From Citrobacter braakii (GTDB lineage: Bacteria > Pseudomonadota > Gammaproteobacteria > Enterobacterales > Enterobacteriaceae): a DNA stretch of 64,000 nt. The notes beneath the pieces were generated by a model that saw nothing but the letters and a program-made list of their open reading frames with translations, ran no database searches and was not told the DNA's origin. Where the stretch lies: the NCBI RefSeq assembly GCF_002075345.1, contig NZ_NAEW01000002.1, positions 310,001 through 374,000 of the forward strand. Direction: 5' to 3'. Both the position numbers and the translations under genes were made by a program. Positions 40,452-51,407 of this stretch are shown piece after piece; within the stretch, counting starts at the first letter, position 1; the number at the start of each line of letters is the position of its first letter.

Positions 40452-41693
40452 ATGCCACAACAAAATTATCTGGATGAGCTCACGCCTGCTTTTACCCCAT
40501 TATTAGCAATAAAAGAGGCTTCTCGCTGTTTATTATGTCACGACGCCCCCTGTAGTCATGATTGCCCGGCGCAAACAGACCCAGGGAAATTTATTCGCTC
40601 TATTTATTTTCGTAATTTTAAAGGCGCTGCCGAAACTATCCGCGAAAATAATGCGCTCGGTGCGGTGTGCGCCCGGGTTTGCCCAACCGAAAAATTATGC
40701 CAGCGCGGATGTACGCGCTCAGGAATTGATAAACCTATCGATATTGCACGTTTGCAACGCTTTATTACCGATTTTGAACAGCAGACCGCAATGAAAATCT
40801 ATCAGCTGGCAACAAAAACGCTCGGCAAAGTAGCTATCATCGGTGCGGGTCCGGCAGGATTACAGGCCAGCGTAACGCTAAGTAATCTTGGTTATGATGT
40901 GACAATCTTCGAAAAACAGGCCCAGCCAGGTGGCTGGTTGCGTTATGGCATTCCAGAGTTTCGTCTGCCGCAAGCAGTTTTGGATCTTGAAATTGCCCGT
41001 ATCGTTGAAATGGGCGTGACCATCAAGTGCAATTGTGAAGTCGGCAATGCCCTTTCCGTTGAGCAACTCAAAGCAGAATACCGCGCCGTACTGGTTACCG
41101 TAGGGATGTCTTACGGTTCAACGTTGCCTCTGTTTGAGAGGGCGAATCACGTAGAAATCGCCGTCGATTTTCTGCAACGAGCCCGCCAATCCAACGGCGA
41201 TATTACCATCGCACAAAGTGCATTAATCATCGGCGGTGGCGACGTGGCGATGGATGTCGCCAGTACGTTGAAGCTGCTGGGCTGCCCGTCAGTCACCTGT
41301 GTCGCGCGTGAAGAACTCGCCGACTTCCCGGCCAGCGACAAAGAATTCAGCAGCATACAGGCTTTAGGGGTGTCGATAATTGACGGCTTCACGCCCGTGG
41401 CGGTTAGCGGAAATAGAGTCACCTTTAAGCACGTACGCCTGCCAGGAGAACTCACGCTTGAAGCCGAACAGATTATTCTCGCCGTCGGCCAACATGCTCA
41501 GCTTGATAATTTCGCCGCGTTAAAGCCACAGCGCAATCTTATCGATACGCACAATTATCAAACCGCCGATCCGGCTCTGTTTGCTGCGGGCGATATTGTT
41601 AAAGGCGATAAAACCGTTGTTTACGCCGTGAAAACGGGAAAAGAAGCCGCTCAGGCCATTCATCACTATTTAGAGGGAGCTTGCTCATGTTAA
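40452..41693 (+). CDS. preT: Dihydropyrimidine dehydrogenase subunit PreT
   Basis: A 413-residue flavoprotein subunit of NAD-dependent dihydropyrimidine dehydrogenase, which reversibly reduces uracil and thymine. The N-terminal Fe-S region has [20 protein letters not shown] and [15 protein letters not shown]; then an FAD motif [12 protein letters not shown] at about 131-142 and an NAD motif [13 protein letters not shown] near 258. It resembles the glutamate synthase small subunit but is paired with preA, which it overlaps by 7 bp. The 232-bp upstream region is A+T-rich and probably holds the promoter. Confidence 0.96.
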   Translation: MPQQNYLDELTPAFTPLLAIKEASRCLLCHDAPCSHDCPAQTDPGKFIRSIYFRNFKGAAETIRENNALGAVCARVCPTEKLCQRGCTRSGIDKPIDIARLQRFITDFEQQTAMKIYQLATKTLGKVAIIGAGPAGLQASVTLSNLGYDVTIFEKQAQPGGWLRYGIPEFRLPQAVLDLEIARIVEMGVTIKCNCEVGNALSVEQLKAEYRAVLVTVGMSYGSTLPLFERANHVEIAVDFLQRARQSNGDITIAQSALIIGGGDVAMDVASTLKLLGCPSVTCVAREELADFPASDKEFSSIQALGVSIIDGFTPVAVSGNRVTFKHVRLPGELTLEAEQIILAVGQHAQLDNFAALKPQRNLIDTHNYQTADPALFAAGDIVKGDKTVVYAVKTGKEAAQAIHHYLEGACSC

Positions 41694-42922
41694 CGAAAGA
41701 TCTTTCTATTACTTTTTGCGGCGTCAAATTCCCCAACCCGTTCTGCCTCTCTTCCTCTCCGGTGGGCAACTGCTATGAAATGTGCGCCAAAGCCTATGAT
41801 AGCGGCTGGGGTGGCATTGTTTTTAAAACGATCGGGTTCTTTATTGCTAATGAAGTCTCCCCACGCTTTGACCATCTCACCAAAGAAGATACCGGCTTTA
41901 TTGGCTTCAAAAACATGGAACAAATTGCCGAGCATCCGCTGGAGGAGAATCTGGCCGCAATTCGTCGACTGAAACAGGACTACCCGGACAAAGTCCTGAT
42001 TGCGTCGATTATGGGGGAAAATGAGCAGCAATGGCAGGAACTGGCCCGCCTGGTTGAAGACGCGGGTGCAGACATGATCGAGTGTAACTTCTCGTGCCCG
42101 CAAATGACCTCACATGCCATGGGTAGCGATGTAGGGCAAAGCCCTGAGCTGGTTGAAAAGTATTGTCGGGCCGTTAAACGCGGCTCGTCCCTGCCGATGC
42201 TGGCGAAAATGACACCGAACATTGGTGATATGTGTGAGGTGGCTCTGGCAGCAAAACACGGAGGTGCCGACGGTATCGCGACCATCAATACGGTTAAATC
42301 CATCACGAATATCGATCTGAACCGAAAAATCGGGATGCCGGTCGTCAACGGTAAATCCAGTATTTCCGGCTACTCCGGCAAGGCCGTTAAACCTATTGCT
42401 TTGCGATTTATCCAACAACTGCGCATGCACCCTGAACTGCGCGATTTCCCGATTAGCGGCATCGGGGGAATTGAGACCTGGGAAGATGCCGCCGAGTTTT
42501 TACTGTTAGGCGCGGCCACGCTGCAGGTGACCACCGGGATCATGCAGTATGGCTACCGGATTGTGGAGGACATGACCAGCGGGCTGTCACATTACCTCGC
42601 CGATCAAGGGTTTGACTCACTGGAGGAGATGGTTGGTCTTGCCAATGCCAATATCATCCCCGCGGAGGATCTTGACCGTAGCTACATCGTCTACCCGTAC
42701 ATCCATCTTGATAAATGCGTTGGCTGTGGCCGCTGCTACATCTCCTGTTATGACGGTGGACATCAGGCGATAGAATGGAATGAGGAAACCCGCACACCGC
42801 ACTGCAACACAGAAAAATGTGTGGGATGCCTGCTGTGTGGTCACGTTTGCCCGGTAGCCTGTATTGAGCTGGGTGAGGTGAAATTTAAATCCGGTGAGAA
42901 AGAGCATGCGTTAACGTTGTAA
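41687..42922 (+). CDS. preA: Dihydropyrimidine dehydrogenase subunit PreA
   Basis: A 411-residue catalytic subunit. The N-terminal TIM barrel (dihydroorotate-dehydrogenase family) contains [16 protein letters not shown] and ECNFSCPQM with the catalytic Cys region, and the C-terminal ferredoxin domain has two Cx2Cx2Cx3C clusters ([15 protein letters not shown] and [13 protein letters not shown]). ATG 41687 was chosen over the TTG at 41681: GGGAG lies 7 bases before it and the length then equals E. coli PreA. Confidence 0.97.
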   Translation: MLTKDLSITFCGVKFPNPFCLSSSPVGNCYEMCAKAYDSGWGGIVFKTIGFFIANEVSPRFDHLTKEDTGFIGFKNMEQIAEHPLEENLAAIRRLKQDYPDKVLIASIMGENEQQWQELARLVEDAGADMIECNFSCPQMTSHAMGSDVGQSPELVEKYCRAVKRGSSLPMLAKMTPNIGDMCEVALAAKHGGADGIATINTVKSITNIDLNRKIGMPVVNGKSSISGYSGKAVKPIALRFIQQLRMHPELRDFPISGIGGIETWEDAAEFLLLGAATLQVTTGIMQYGYRIVEDMTSGLSHYLADQGFDSLEEMVGLANANIIPAEDLDRSYIVYPYIHLDKCVGCGRCYISCYDGGHQAIEWNEETRTPHCNTEKCVGCLLCGHVCPVACIELGEVKFKSGEKEHALTL

Positions 42923-42930
42923 CGCTGACA

Positions 42931-42968
42931 AAAAAGCCCGGTACAGATTACGCTGCACCGGGCTTTTT
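42931..42968. terminator. Bidirectional terminator between preA and mglC
   Basis: GCCCGGT (42936-42942) and ACCGGGC (42957-42963) form the stem, with an A-run before and a T-run after it, so it can end transcripts from both converging operons. Confidence 0.9.
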
Positions 42969-42979
42969 GCGGTATACGA

Positions 42980-43990
42980 TTACTTTTTACGCGCGTACTT
43001 CAGTGAGTCCAGCGCGACCGCGAAGATGATAATGCCGCCCTTGATAATGTACTGCCAGTAAGGGTTCACGCCAATGTAAGTCAGACCGTAGTTGATGACG
43101 GTGAAGATAATCACACCGGTCACCACGCCAAACACGGTCCCTACCCCGCCGCTGAACGACACGCCGCCAACCACGCACGCCGCAATCGCATCCAGCTCAT
43201 ACATAAAGCCGAGGTTGTTAGTCGCCGAGCCGATACGCCCGGCTTCGAGCAAACCACCAAAGGCATAAAACACGCCAGACAACGCATAGATGATCAGCAG
43301 GTTCAGCGCAACGTTGACCCCGGACACTTTCGCGGCTTCAGGGTTTCCGCCGATGGCGAAAATGTTTTTACCGAAGCGGGTCTTGTTCCACAGCACCCAG
43401 ACAAACGCCACCGCAATCAGCGCATAGAAGGTGATGTAGGAGAGGCGGAAACTACCCAGCGCAATAAAGCCCTGCGCGAAGGTGGAGAATCCGCTGTCAA
43501 AGCCAGAAATTGGCGATGCGCCGACAAAGTCGTAGTACAGGGAGTTGATCCCGTAAACGATGATCATCGTACCCAGGGTGGTAATAAACGGCGTCACATT
43601 CAGATAAGCAATGATAATACCGTTCACCAGACCGATAATGGCGCCAATCACGCAAACAATCAGCACGACTACGATGATTGGCATTGTAGCCATTTCCGGG
43701 AACACCTTGTTGGCGTTCTCCATCGACTGTAGCAAGGTTGCCGCCACGACTGCCGCCAGACCAACCTGACGTCCCGCCGACAGATCTGTCCCTTGGGTAA
43801 CAATCAGCCCGGCCACACCCAATGCGATAATTATACGCACCGAGGATTGCGTCAGAATATTACTCAGGTTCAGTAAGCTTAAGAAAGTGGGATCCTGGAA
43901 AATAATAATCGCCAGCAAAACCAAAAGAACAACGTAAATTCCGCCTTCTTTCAGATAAGTAAGAAAACTTTTCTTATTTAACGCACTCAT
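42980..43990 (-). CDS. mglC: Galactose/methyl-galactoside ABC permease MglC
   Basis: A 336-residue inner-membrane permease of the ribose/galactose (BPD_transp_2) family with about ten helices. Motifs: VTQGTDLSAGRQVGLAAVVAATL near residue 65 and the coupling-loop GGNPEAAKVSGVNV near 217. It ends FAVALDSLKYARKK like the E. coli protein. Last gene of mglBAC, 15 bp after mglA. Confidence 0.97.
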   Translation of the reverse strand: MSALNKKSFLTYLKEGGIYVVLLVLLAIIIFQDPTFLSLLNLSNILTQSSVRIIIALGVAGLIVTQGTDLSAGRQVGLAAVVAATLLQSMENANKVFPEMATMPIIVVVLIVCVIGAIIGLVNGIIIAYLNVTPFITTLGTMIIVYGINSLYYDFVGASPISGFDSGFSTFAQGFIALGSFRLSYITFYALIAVAFVWVLWNKTRFGKNIFAIGGNPEAAKVSGVNVALNLLIIYALSGVFYAFGGLLEAGRIGSATNNLGFMYELDAIAACVVGGVSFSGGVGTVFGVVTGVIIFTVINYGLTYIGVNPYWQYIIKGGIIIFAVALDSLKYARKK

Positions 43991-44005
43991 GAGGAGCCCC
44001 TAATC

Positions 44006-45526
44006 TTAAAGGTGCAAAGACGCAAGACGGAGGATTTCGTTTTGCGTTGTTGTTTTAGTGTCAACAATTCCGGCAACGAGACCATTGCTCATCACCAGAA
44101 TACGATCGGTAATACCTAGCAACTCCGGCATTTCAGAGGAAATAATAATAATCCCCTTATCCTTTTTCGCGAGTTCGGCAATCAGCTGATAAATTTCAAA
44201 TTTCGCGCCAACATCGATACCACGCGTGGGTTCATCTAACATCAGGATTTCTGGCTGCGTTAATAACCAGCGACCAATAACCACCTTTTGCTGATTACCA
44301 CCGGACAGTGAACCGATTTGTGTACGATGGCCCGGCGTTTTCACCCTCATTGAGTCAATTACCCACTGGGTATCACTCTTCATGCGGGAATTATCCAGCA
44401 GACCAACTTTATTTTTATAGTTTTGGATATTGGAGATTAACGAGTTAAAACCAATATCCAGATACGCGTAAATACCGGTTGAGCGGCGCTCTTCCGTGAC
44501 CAGCGCAAAACCATGATTAATGGCCTCATTTGCGCTGTGGTTATTAATCTTTTTGCCGTGTAGCGTAATCGTACCCGATGATTTCTCACGAATACCAAAA
44601 AGCGTTTCAACGATATCAGTACGTTTTGCGCCGACCAGCCCGGCAATCCCGAGAATTTCCCCTTTGTGCAAATCAAACGAGATATCACGAATCGATGGCT
44701 GACGCAGCGAGGTCAGGTTACGCACTTGCAGAATGACTTCACCGGGTTTGTTTTCTTTATCCGGAAAACGTTGGTTCAGTGAACGGCCGACCATCATGGA
44801 GATGATCTTATCCATATCCAGCCCTTCCAGCGGCTGGGTCGCAATCCACTGGCCATCGCGCAGCACGGTAATTTCATCGCATAGCTGGAAGATTTCTTCC
44901 ATCTTGTGAGAAATATAAACAATACCGCATCCACGCTCTTTCAGCTTACGGATAATGGTAAACAGATGATTAACTTCTTTCTCGGTTAACGATGACGTTG
45001 GCTCATCCATGATGACGATTTTTGCGTCATAGGAGAACGCTTTCGCAATTTCAATCATCTGCATTTGCGAAACGGATAATGTACCAACGCGCGCACGCGG
45101 ATCGATATCAATATCCAGCTCATCAAATATCGCTTTGGTATCGCGGTACATTTTGTCCTGATCAACAAACATGCCTTTGGTGGGATAGCGTCCCAGCCAC
45201 ATGTTATCCATCACAGAACGTTGTAATACCAGGTTTAATTCCTGGTGTACCATCGAAATACCATTTTCAAGCGCTTCTTTAGCAGAATGAAAATCGATTT
45301 CTTTACCCTGAAATAAAATACTACCGGAATCTTTTTGATAGATACCGAAAAGACATTTCAATAATGTTGATTTCCCCGCGCCATTCTCCCCCATTAAGGC
45401 ATGAATGGAATGTGGGCGGACTTTTAAATTGACATTATCAAGAGCCTTAACGCCGGGGAAGGACTTGTTGATGCCGGTCATTTCCAACAAGTATTCGCCT
45501 GACGACTGAGTATGTGTGCTGACCAT
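44006..45526 (-). CDS. mglA: Galactose/methyl-galactoside ABC ATPase MglA
   Basis: A 506-residue tandem ATPase powering galactose import. The first cassette has Walker [13 protein letters not shown] near 45, signature [14 protein letters not shown] and Walker [12 protein letters not shown]; the second has a degenerate P-loop ([12 protein letters not shown]) and signature [15 protein letters not shown], as usual for sugar-type duplicated cassettes. Cytoplasmic face of the membrane. Confidence 0.97.
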   Translation of the reverse strand: MVSTHTQSSGEYLLEMTGINKSFPGVKALDNVNLKVRPHSIHALMGENGAGKSTLLKCLFGIYQKDSGSILFQGKEIDFHSAKEALENGISMVHQELNLVLQRSVMDNMWLGRYPTKGMFVDQDKMYRDTKAIFDELDIDIDPRARVGTLSVSQMQMIEIAKAFSYDAKIVIMDEPTSSLTEKEVNHLFTIIRKLKERGCGIVYISHKMEEIFQLCDEITVLRDGQWIATQPLEGLDMDKIISMMVGRSLNQRFPDKENKPGEVILQVRNLTSLRQPSIRDISFDLHKGEILGIAGLVGAKRTDIVETLFGIREKSSGTITLHGKKINNHSANEAINHGFALVTEERRSTGIYAYLDIGFNSLISNIQNYKNKVGLLDNSRMKSDTQWVIDSMRVKTPGHRTQIGSLSGGNQQKVVIGRWLLTQPEILMLDEPTRGIDVGAKFEIYQLIAELAKKDKGIIIISSEMPELLGITDRILVMSNGLVAGIVDTKTTTQNEILRLASLHL

Positions 45527-45563
45527 AATTATACCTTGTTGGCCTTGCAGAGTGCGTTATTAA

Positions 45564-45584
45564 GGGCGCAATGACATTGCGCCC
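45564..45584 (-). repeat. Hairpin between mglB and mglA
   Basis: GGGCGCAATG and CATTGCGCCC are perfect complements separated by one base (effective loop of five). It sits 13 bp after the mglB stop within the operon; such hairpins protect the upstream mRNA and help make more of the binding protein than of the membrane parts. Confidence 0.75.
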
Positions 45585-45597
45585 AAAGACGGAATAT

Positions 45598-46596
45598 TTA
45601 CTTATTGGTAAACTCTGCCAGATTATCTTTATCGACACCTACGTACGGAACGCGAACAATTTTGTTCTCAATTTTCCAGTTAGTGCCATCTGCCGCACCT
45701 TTACCGTCAGCCAGGTTTTTCGCCAGATCGAAGGTGGCTTTCGCCTGGTTGTTGGCGTCGTTCAGCACGGTACCAGCCATTGCGCCAGATTTCACCAGAG
45801 CCAGCGCTTCAGGCAGCGCATCCACACCAAATACCGGTACGCTGGTTTTGTTGTGCGCTTTCAGCGCTTCAACTGCGCCCATTGCCATCGCATCGTTGTT
45901 TGCGATAACCACTTCGATTTTGTTGGCGTTCGGACCGGACATCCACGCATCCATTTTATCTTTTGCCTGAGCGGTATCCCACATTGCAGTATCTAACTGC
46001 AGTTGCTCAGTTTTAATGCCTTTATCGTTCAGCTCTTTAATCACGTAAGTGGTACGTGCTTCAGCGTCCGGGTGTCCCGGTTCGCCTTTCAGCAGAACAA
46101 ACTGAATTTTGCCGTCTTTGTTCAGGTCCCAGTTCGGGTTAGCTGCCCAGTGTTTGGCGATCAAATCACCCTGAATAATACCGGACTCTTTAGAGTCGGT
46201 ACCGACGTAAAACGCTTTGTCATAACTGTCCAGCGCCTTACGAGAAGGTTCTTTGTTAAAGAACACGATCGGTACGTTCTGCCCGCGTGCTTTTTCAATG
46301 ACCGTGCCTGCCGCTGCCGGGTCAACCAGGTTAATCGCCAGTGCTTTTACGCCTTTTGCCAGCAGCACGTCGATCTGGTCGTTTTGTTTGGACTGGTCGT
46401 TCTGCGAGTCATTCATCAGCAGCTGTACATCTGGCGCCGCTTTGGCATCTTTTTCAATAGCCTTACGTACTACAGACATAAAGTTATCGTCATACTTATA
46501 GATAGTCACACCAATGCGGGTATCAGCAGCGTGCGCAGCCGCGCCGAATAACATGCTTGCCATTACAGCAGACAGGGTCAACACCTTCTTATTCAT
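45598..46596 (-). CDS. mglB: Periplasmic galactose/glucose-binding protein MglB
   Basis: A 332-residue secreted binding protein. The signal peptide is residues 1-23 (ends GAAAHA), then the two-lobed periplasmic-binding fold beginning [17 protein letters not shown]; the sugar-stacking Trp is in [16 protein letters not shown] and the calcium loop in [12 protein letters not shown]. It delivers galactose and glucose to MglAC and to the Trg chemoreceptor. First gene of mglBAC; CRP and Gal operators lie 250-285 bp upstream. Confidence 0.97.
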   Translation of the reverse strand: MNKKVLTLSAVMASMLFGAAAHAADTRIGVTIYKYDDNFMSVVRKAIEKDAKAAPDVQLLMNDSQNDQSKQNDQIDVLLAKGVKALAINLVDPAAAGTVIEKARGQNVPIVFFNKEPSRKALDSYDKAFYVGTDSKESGIIQGDLIAKHWAANPNWDLNKDGKIQFVLLKGEPGHPDAEARTTYVIKELNDKGIKTEQLQLDTAMWDTAQAKDKMDAWMSGPNANKIEVVIANNDAMAMGAVEALKAHNKTSVPVFGVDALPEALALVKSGAMAGTVLNDANNQAKATFDLAKNLADGKGAADGTNWKIENKIVRVPYVGVDKDNLAEFTNK

Positions 46597-46846
46597 GGTA
46601 TCTCCGGTTTTATTATGCAGGGTAGTACTTGAGATAAATGCTCGGCAGGCAGAACGTTACTGAAGTGTTACTGAACGCCGAAGCTCACTTTTAAAAAATA
46701 TTTCTTCCGTGTCTGGCAACGCTCCAAAAACAGGCTTTAATTTTTGTTTAAGGCACCTATACCTCGGTGAAAGTGATTATTCACCGTTACATAGTAGTTA
46801 CAGCGCAACAAACAGTGTCATCATAGCTATCGCATTGTTAATATAC

Positions 46847-46862
46847 TGTGAATTTACTCACA
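46847..46862 (-). promoter_or_regulatory. CRP site of the mgl operon
   Basis: TGTGAATTTACTCACA is a perfect TGTGA-N6-TCACA palindrome centred at 46854.5, upstream of mglB on the minus strand, as in the catabolite-controlled E. coli mgl promoter. Confidence 0.9.
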
Positions 46863-46864
46863 TA

Positions 46865-46880
46865 TTGAAAGCGGTTACAT
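46865..46880 (-). promoter_or_regulatory. GalS/GalR operator of the mgl operon
   Basis: ATGTAACCGCTTTCAA on the minus strand fits the Gal operator pattern TGTAAxCGxTTxCA and abuts the CRP site by two bases, so the repressor and CRP can interact on the DNA. Confidence 0.85.
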
Positions 46881-46889
46881 CGCGCAACG

Positions 46890-47915
46890 TTATGAGTTAG
46901 TGATCGGTGCCGCATTCTGCCGAAGCGCCACAGAATGGCGACGCACCAGCGTCGGCATAAAGCAGTGCGTCGCCTCCAGGTCTAACGTGCCTGCAGCCCC
47001 CTGTAGCGCAAGCTCCGTCGCCATTTTTGCCATGGAGGCAATGGGATAGCGTACGGTGGTCAGTTGCGGATCGGTGTAACGCGCGATAGGAATATCATCA
47101 AAGCCAATGATAGAAAGGTGTAATGGAATAGCGATGCCGTTATCTTTTAGCGCAGTCAGCGCGCCGGCAGCCATATTGTCGTTATAGGCGAAAACCGCCG
47201 TCAGTTGTAAGTTACGTCCCAGCAGTTCTACCATCGCAGACTCTCCGCCTTGCATATCGGGCGAACCAGTGCCGACCCAACTTTCTGCCGCAACAATCCC
47301 CTGCTCTTTCAGGGCTGTTAACCACCCTTCTTTGCGCATGGTGTCATCTTCAATGCGATGGCTTGACGCCAGATAACCGATGCGTTGATGACCATTATTC
47401 AGCAGCATTCGGGTCGCCATTTTGGCACCGCTGATGTTATCCAGACAGACGCAGCGGTGGGCGTAACCCGGCACCAGACGGTTGATTAGCACCATACCGG
47501 GGATCTGATCCATAAACTCGGCGAGTTCCCGATCGCTCAGTGCTTTAGAGTGTACAATCAGTGCGTTACAGCGCTGACGAATCAACACCTCAATGGCATG
47601 ACGTTCTTTTTCAGCCTCATGGTAGCTGTTGCCAATCAGGACATACTTCTGATGCTGCTGGGCAACCATATCCACGGCTTTTACCAGCGCGCCAAAAAAG
47701 GCGTCTGATACATCCATGACCACAACACCAATCGTGTCGCTCACCTGCGTCGCCAGCGCTTGCGCGTTGGCATTAGGTCGATAGCCCAGCAGAGTAACTG
47801 CCTTCATTACCGCTTCACGCGTATCGGGACTCACCAGCGCACTGTTGTTCAGTACGCGGGAAACGGTCGCTACAGAAACGCCAGACTGTCGTGCCACATC
47901 ACGTATGGTGATCAT
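46890..47915 (-). CDS. galS: Galactose isorepressor GalS
   Basis: A 341-residue LacI/GalR-family repressor. The helix-turn-helix [20 protein letters not shown] (residues 2-21) and hinge [11 protein letters not shown] precede a galactose-binding core ([16 protein letters not shown] onward). It represses mgl and its own gene. The frame opens with GTG 47921, but ATG 47915 gives the family N-terminus [11 protein letters not shown] few residues shorter at the C-terminus than in E. coli. Its own promoter carries a CRP site and a Gal operator. Confidence 0.96.
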   Translation of the reverse strand: MITIRDVARQSGVSVATVSRVLNNSALVSPDTREAVMKAVTLLGYRPNANAQALATQVSDTIGVVVMDVSDAFFGALVKAVDMVAQQHQKYVLIGNSYHEAEKERHAIEVLIRQRCNALIVHSKALSDRELAEFMDQIPGMVLINRLVPGYAHRCVCLDNISGAKMATRMLLNNGHQRIGYLASSHRIEDDTMRKEGWLTALKEQGIVAAESWVGTGSPDMQGGESAMVELLGRNLQLTAVFAYNDNMAAGALTALKDNGIAIPLHLSIIGFDDIPIARYTDPQLTTVRYPIASMAKMATELALQGAAGTLDLEATHCFMPTLVRRHSVALRQNAAPITNS

Positions 47916-47994
47916 ATTCACTGCCCTGTTTTAGATTGCGGTTGCCCGCAGACACCCCAGGCTGGGTATTTTGTCAGCACAATGAAACGCACTG

Positions 47995-48010
47995 CGTGAG
48001 AGATGTCACA
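47995..48010 (-). promoter_or_regulatory. CRP site of galS
   Basis: CGTGAGAGATGTCACA matches the TGTGA-N6-TCACA dyad at nine of ten positions. It is centred 88 bp before the galS ATG and 4 bp from the Gal operator. Confidence 0.75.
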
Positions 48011-48013
48011 GGA

Positions 48014-48029
48014 ATGAAAGCGCTTACAT
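48014..48029 (-). promoter_or_regulatory. GalS/GalR operator of galS
   Basis: ATGTAAGCGCTTTCAT on the minus strand matches the Gal operator consensus and supports autoregulation, as in E. coli. Confidence 0.85.
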
Positions 48030-48059
48030 CCGTTTTGTTAATGAATGTGATCCAGATCG

Positions 48060-49217
48060 TTATCTGGATGTACGCGGCAATGATGTCCCCGCAGCACGCA
48101 GGGTTAATTGACGCCACAGCCATTCCACCGGGCCCTGGCGGTAAAAACGTAGCCATATGACGGAGAAAAGTAGGTTAACGGCCCAAACCGGAATGACGAA
48201 ATACAGCAGCTCCAGTCGGTCAAATTTCATAAATAAGCCGACCTGGTAAAACAGCGTGGTGCAGATTAAGGTTTGTAACAGATAGTTAGTTAATGCCATG
48301 CGCCCCACACAGGCGATGGCAATGACCCATTTTAAGCGGCTAAGCTGCGGCCAGAAGCCGAACATCAGCGCGGCGTAACCAATGGTTTGCAACGGCGCGC
48401 CCAGCTCTCGCGGGGCTTGTAGCAAGAAGGCACACCAGCGATATGCCCAGTCCAGATGCCACTGAGCGACGATAGCAGGCAGGTTAATCGCCATCCCGAG
48501 AATGACCAGCAGTACACCGGTGCGTCGGTAATGCTGTAAGCTGTACTGCCCTTTTAACCAACCGCTGCGCATCAATGCCGCGCCGAGCAGCATCATCCCC
48601 GCCAGTTGCCAGCCGTACTGTGCGCCCAGCGCCAGCAAGCTATTGGACATCATATCCACGCGATTGCTGACGGCTTCCATTCCACCGTTTATTTTCCAGT
48701 ATTTTTCATACAGCAACGCTGAGGCATCCGGCGTCCAGGCACGACTGGTTTCACTCCCGGAGATTACCCCCAGCAGCAGCAATACGCCAACGCCCACCAG
48801 ATAAAGCAGTACGCCGGTGTTAAATAAGCTTTTTACCGACGGCGCATCACGGATCAACCGCCAACAAATCAGGCCGATTAAGCCATATGCCAGCAGGATA
48901 TCGCCATCCCAGAAGAGTAAACCGTGAATAAAACCCAATAGAACCAGCAGCGTAAGCCGCGACTGGATCCAGCGTTTGCCGCGCGGGAGCAGCATTTGCA
49001 GACCGGCACCGAACAGCAGCGCAAACAGCGTGAGGAATTTTACCTGCGCAAAGAGATCGAGCAGCGCCCAGGTCCAGGCGTCGGATAAGGTGATGTTGCC
49101 ATACCACGCGGGATTGAGGTATGCCGCCTTTGGCAGGCCAAAGGCGCTAATATTGAGAAGCAGGATACCAAGAATGGCGACGCCACGAATAAAATCCAGC
49201 GTGACATTACGCTCCAT
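48060..49217 (-). CDS. yeiB: YeiB, DUF418/DUF1624 membrane protein
   Basis: A 385-residue inner-membrane protein with about ten hydrophobic segments. It begins with the DUF1624/acyltransferase-like motif RNVTLDFIRGVAILGILLLN and its C-terminal half is DUF418 (CVGRMALTNYLLQTLICTTLFY). Biochemical role is unknown. It starts 14 bp after folE and so is likely co-transcribed with it, as in E. coli. Confidence 0.94.
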   Translation of the reverse strand: MERNVTLDFIRGVAILGILLLNISAFGLPKAAYLNPAWYGNITLSDAWTWALLDLFAQVKFLTLFALLFGAGLQMLLPRGKRWIQSRLTLLVLLGFIHGLLFWDGDILLAYGLIGLICWRLIRDAPSVKSLFNTGVLLYLVGVGVLLLLGVISGSETSRAWTPDASALLYEKYWKINGGMEAVSNRVDMMSNSLLALGAQYGWQLAGMMLLGAALMRSGWLKGQYSLQHYRRTGVLLVILGMAINLPAIVAQWHLDWAYRWCAFLLQAPRELGAPLQTIGYAALMFGFWPQLSRLKWVIAIACVGRMALTNYLLQTLICTTLFYQVGLFMKFDRLELLYFVIPVWAVNLLFSVIWLRFYRQGPVEWLWRQLTLRAAGTSLPRTSR

Positions 49218-49231
49218 GGTCCCTGCCCTAA

Positions 49232-49900
49232 TCAGTTGTGATGACGTACTGCGCGCAGGAATTCCTGACGCGTGTTCTGGCTGGACTTAAACAATCCGCC
49301 AAGAGAAGTGGTCGTGGTCGCACTGGTCGCATCGCGAATGCCACGCGCTTTCACACAGTAATGTACCGCATCAATCGACACCGCCACATTATTCGTCCCG
49401 AGCAGCGTTTGCAGCGCGGTGAGAATTTGCTGGGTGAGACGTTCCTGAACCTGCGGACGCTGTGCGAAAAACTGCACAATGCGGTTAATCTTCGACAGAC
49501 CAATGACCGAATCTTTTGGGATATACGCCACCGTCGCTTTGCCATCGATAGTAACAAAGTGGTGTTCGCAGGTGCTGGTCAGCGTGATATCGCGAACCGT
49601 GACCATCTCGTCCACCTTCATTTTGTTTTCAATGACGGTAATTTTCGGGAAGTTGGCGTAGTCGAGGCCGGAGAAAATCTCATCGACATACATTTTCGCA
49701 ATGCGATGCGGAGTTTCCATCAAACTGTCATCGCTCAAATCGAGATTGAGCAACTGCATAATCTCGGTCATATGGCCCGAGATAAGACGTTTGCGCGTTT
49801 CGTTATCCATCTCTTGCACGGGCGGACGTAGTGGCGTTTCAAGACCACGCGCGACCAGCGCTTCATGAACCAGGGCCGCTTCTTTACTGAGTGATGACAT
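49232..49900 (-). CDS. folE: GTP cyclohydrolase I FolE
   Basis: A 222-residue decameric enzyme making 7,8-dihydroneopterin triphosphate from GTP, the first step of folate synthesis. Zinc ligands are C111 and H114 in TCEHHF and the Cys in HYCVKARG; the GTP-binding region includes [25 protein letters not shown] 49900 with an AGGAGAAG ribosome-binding site was chosen over the frame opening at 49939, giving the E. coli length. Confidence 0.97.
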   Translation of the reverse strand: MSSLSKEAALVHEALVARGLETPLRPPVQEMDNETRKRLISGHMTEIMQLLNLDLSDDSLMETPHRIAKMYVDEIFSGLDYANFPKITVIENKMKVDEMVTVRDITLTSTCEHHFVTIDGKATVAYIPKDSVIGLSKINRIVQFFAQRPQVQERLTQQILTALQTLLGTNNVAVSIDAVHYCVKARGIRDATSATTTTSLGGLFKSSQNTRQEFLRAVRHHN

Positions 49901-51059
<1,159 letters not shown>

Positions 51060-51068
51060 CGCCTGAGT

Positions 51069-51090
51069 GAGGGCGCCAGCCCTCTTCATT
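51069..51090 (+). terminator. Weak yeiG terminator
   Basis: A 6-bp stem GAGGGC/GCCCTC with loop GCCA is followed by TTCATTT, 9 bp after the yeiG stop. Confidence 0.55.
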
Positions 51091-51178
51091 TCTCCATCAT
51101 TCCTTCACTTTTTCTCCTTTTTTCTTTCTCCACTATCCTATTGATTTAAAAAGCATTACCCTCAAAACAAGATCAAAC

Positions 51179-51203
51179 ACAAATGATTTCGATTATCATT
51201 TGT
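51179..51203 (+). promoter_or_regulatory. Fur box upstream of the TonB receptor
   Basis: ACAAATGATTTCGATTATCATTTGT lies inside a 12-bp-arm palindrome (51175-51186/51196-51207). The core AATGATAATC on the reverse strand is a good match to the ATGATAATC half of the Fur consensus. It is about 205 bp before the start codon, so the promoter is probably near 51200-51250, with the ERIC remnant in the 5' leader. Confidence 0.75.
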
Positions 51204-51313
51204 GTTTACAAACATTCATACTTTTGTACAATCCATTCGCTTCTTTACTGAAAAGAGTCCTTAAAAGACAAATACATACAATTGTCATGGCCTTTCACAT
51301 GACGCGCTGATCG

Positions 51314-51383
51314 TTACCCTAAATAATTCGAGTTGTATGAACGCGCGTAGCCACGCATCTGCAACTTGAAGTATGCCGGGTAA
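51314..51383. repeat. Shortened ERIC repeat
   Basis: It starts TTACCCTAAATAATTCGAGTTG and ends GCAACTTGAAGTATGCCGGGTAA, the two ends of an ERIC element, but lacks the central ~58 bp found in the full copy at 56033-56159. ERIC elements with internal deletions of this size are known. It lies in the leader of the TonB receptor gene, 25 bp before its start codon. Confidence 0.85.
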
Positions 51384-51407
51384 ATTCATTTAAATGGAAT
51401 GATACAA

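Larger units (their letters stand above)
51060..51407. other. Intergenic region before the TonB receptor
   Basis: About 350 bp. From left to right it holds a weak yeiG terminator (GAGGGC/GCCCTC, 51069-51084), a Fur-box-like palindrome (51179-51203) and a shortened ERIC repeat (51314-51383). No gene. Confidence 0.7.

Noticed and set aside
46003-46551. 182-residue open frame opposite mglB
   Set aside because: Antisense shadow of mglB; composition (Val/Phe/Arg-rich) is not protein-like for this genome.
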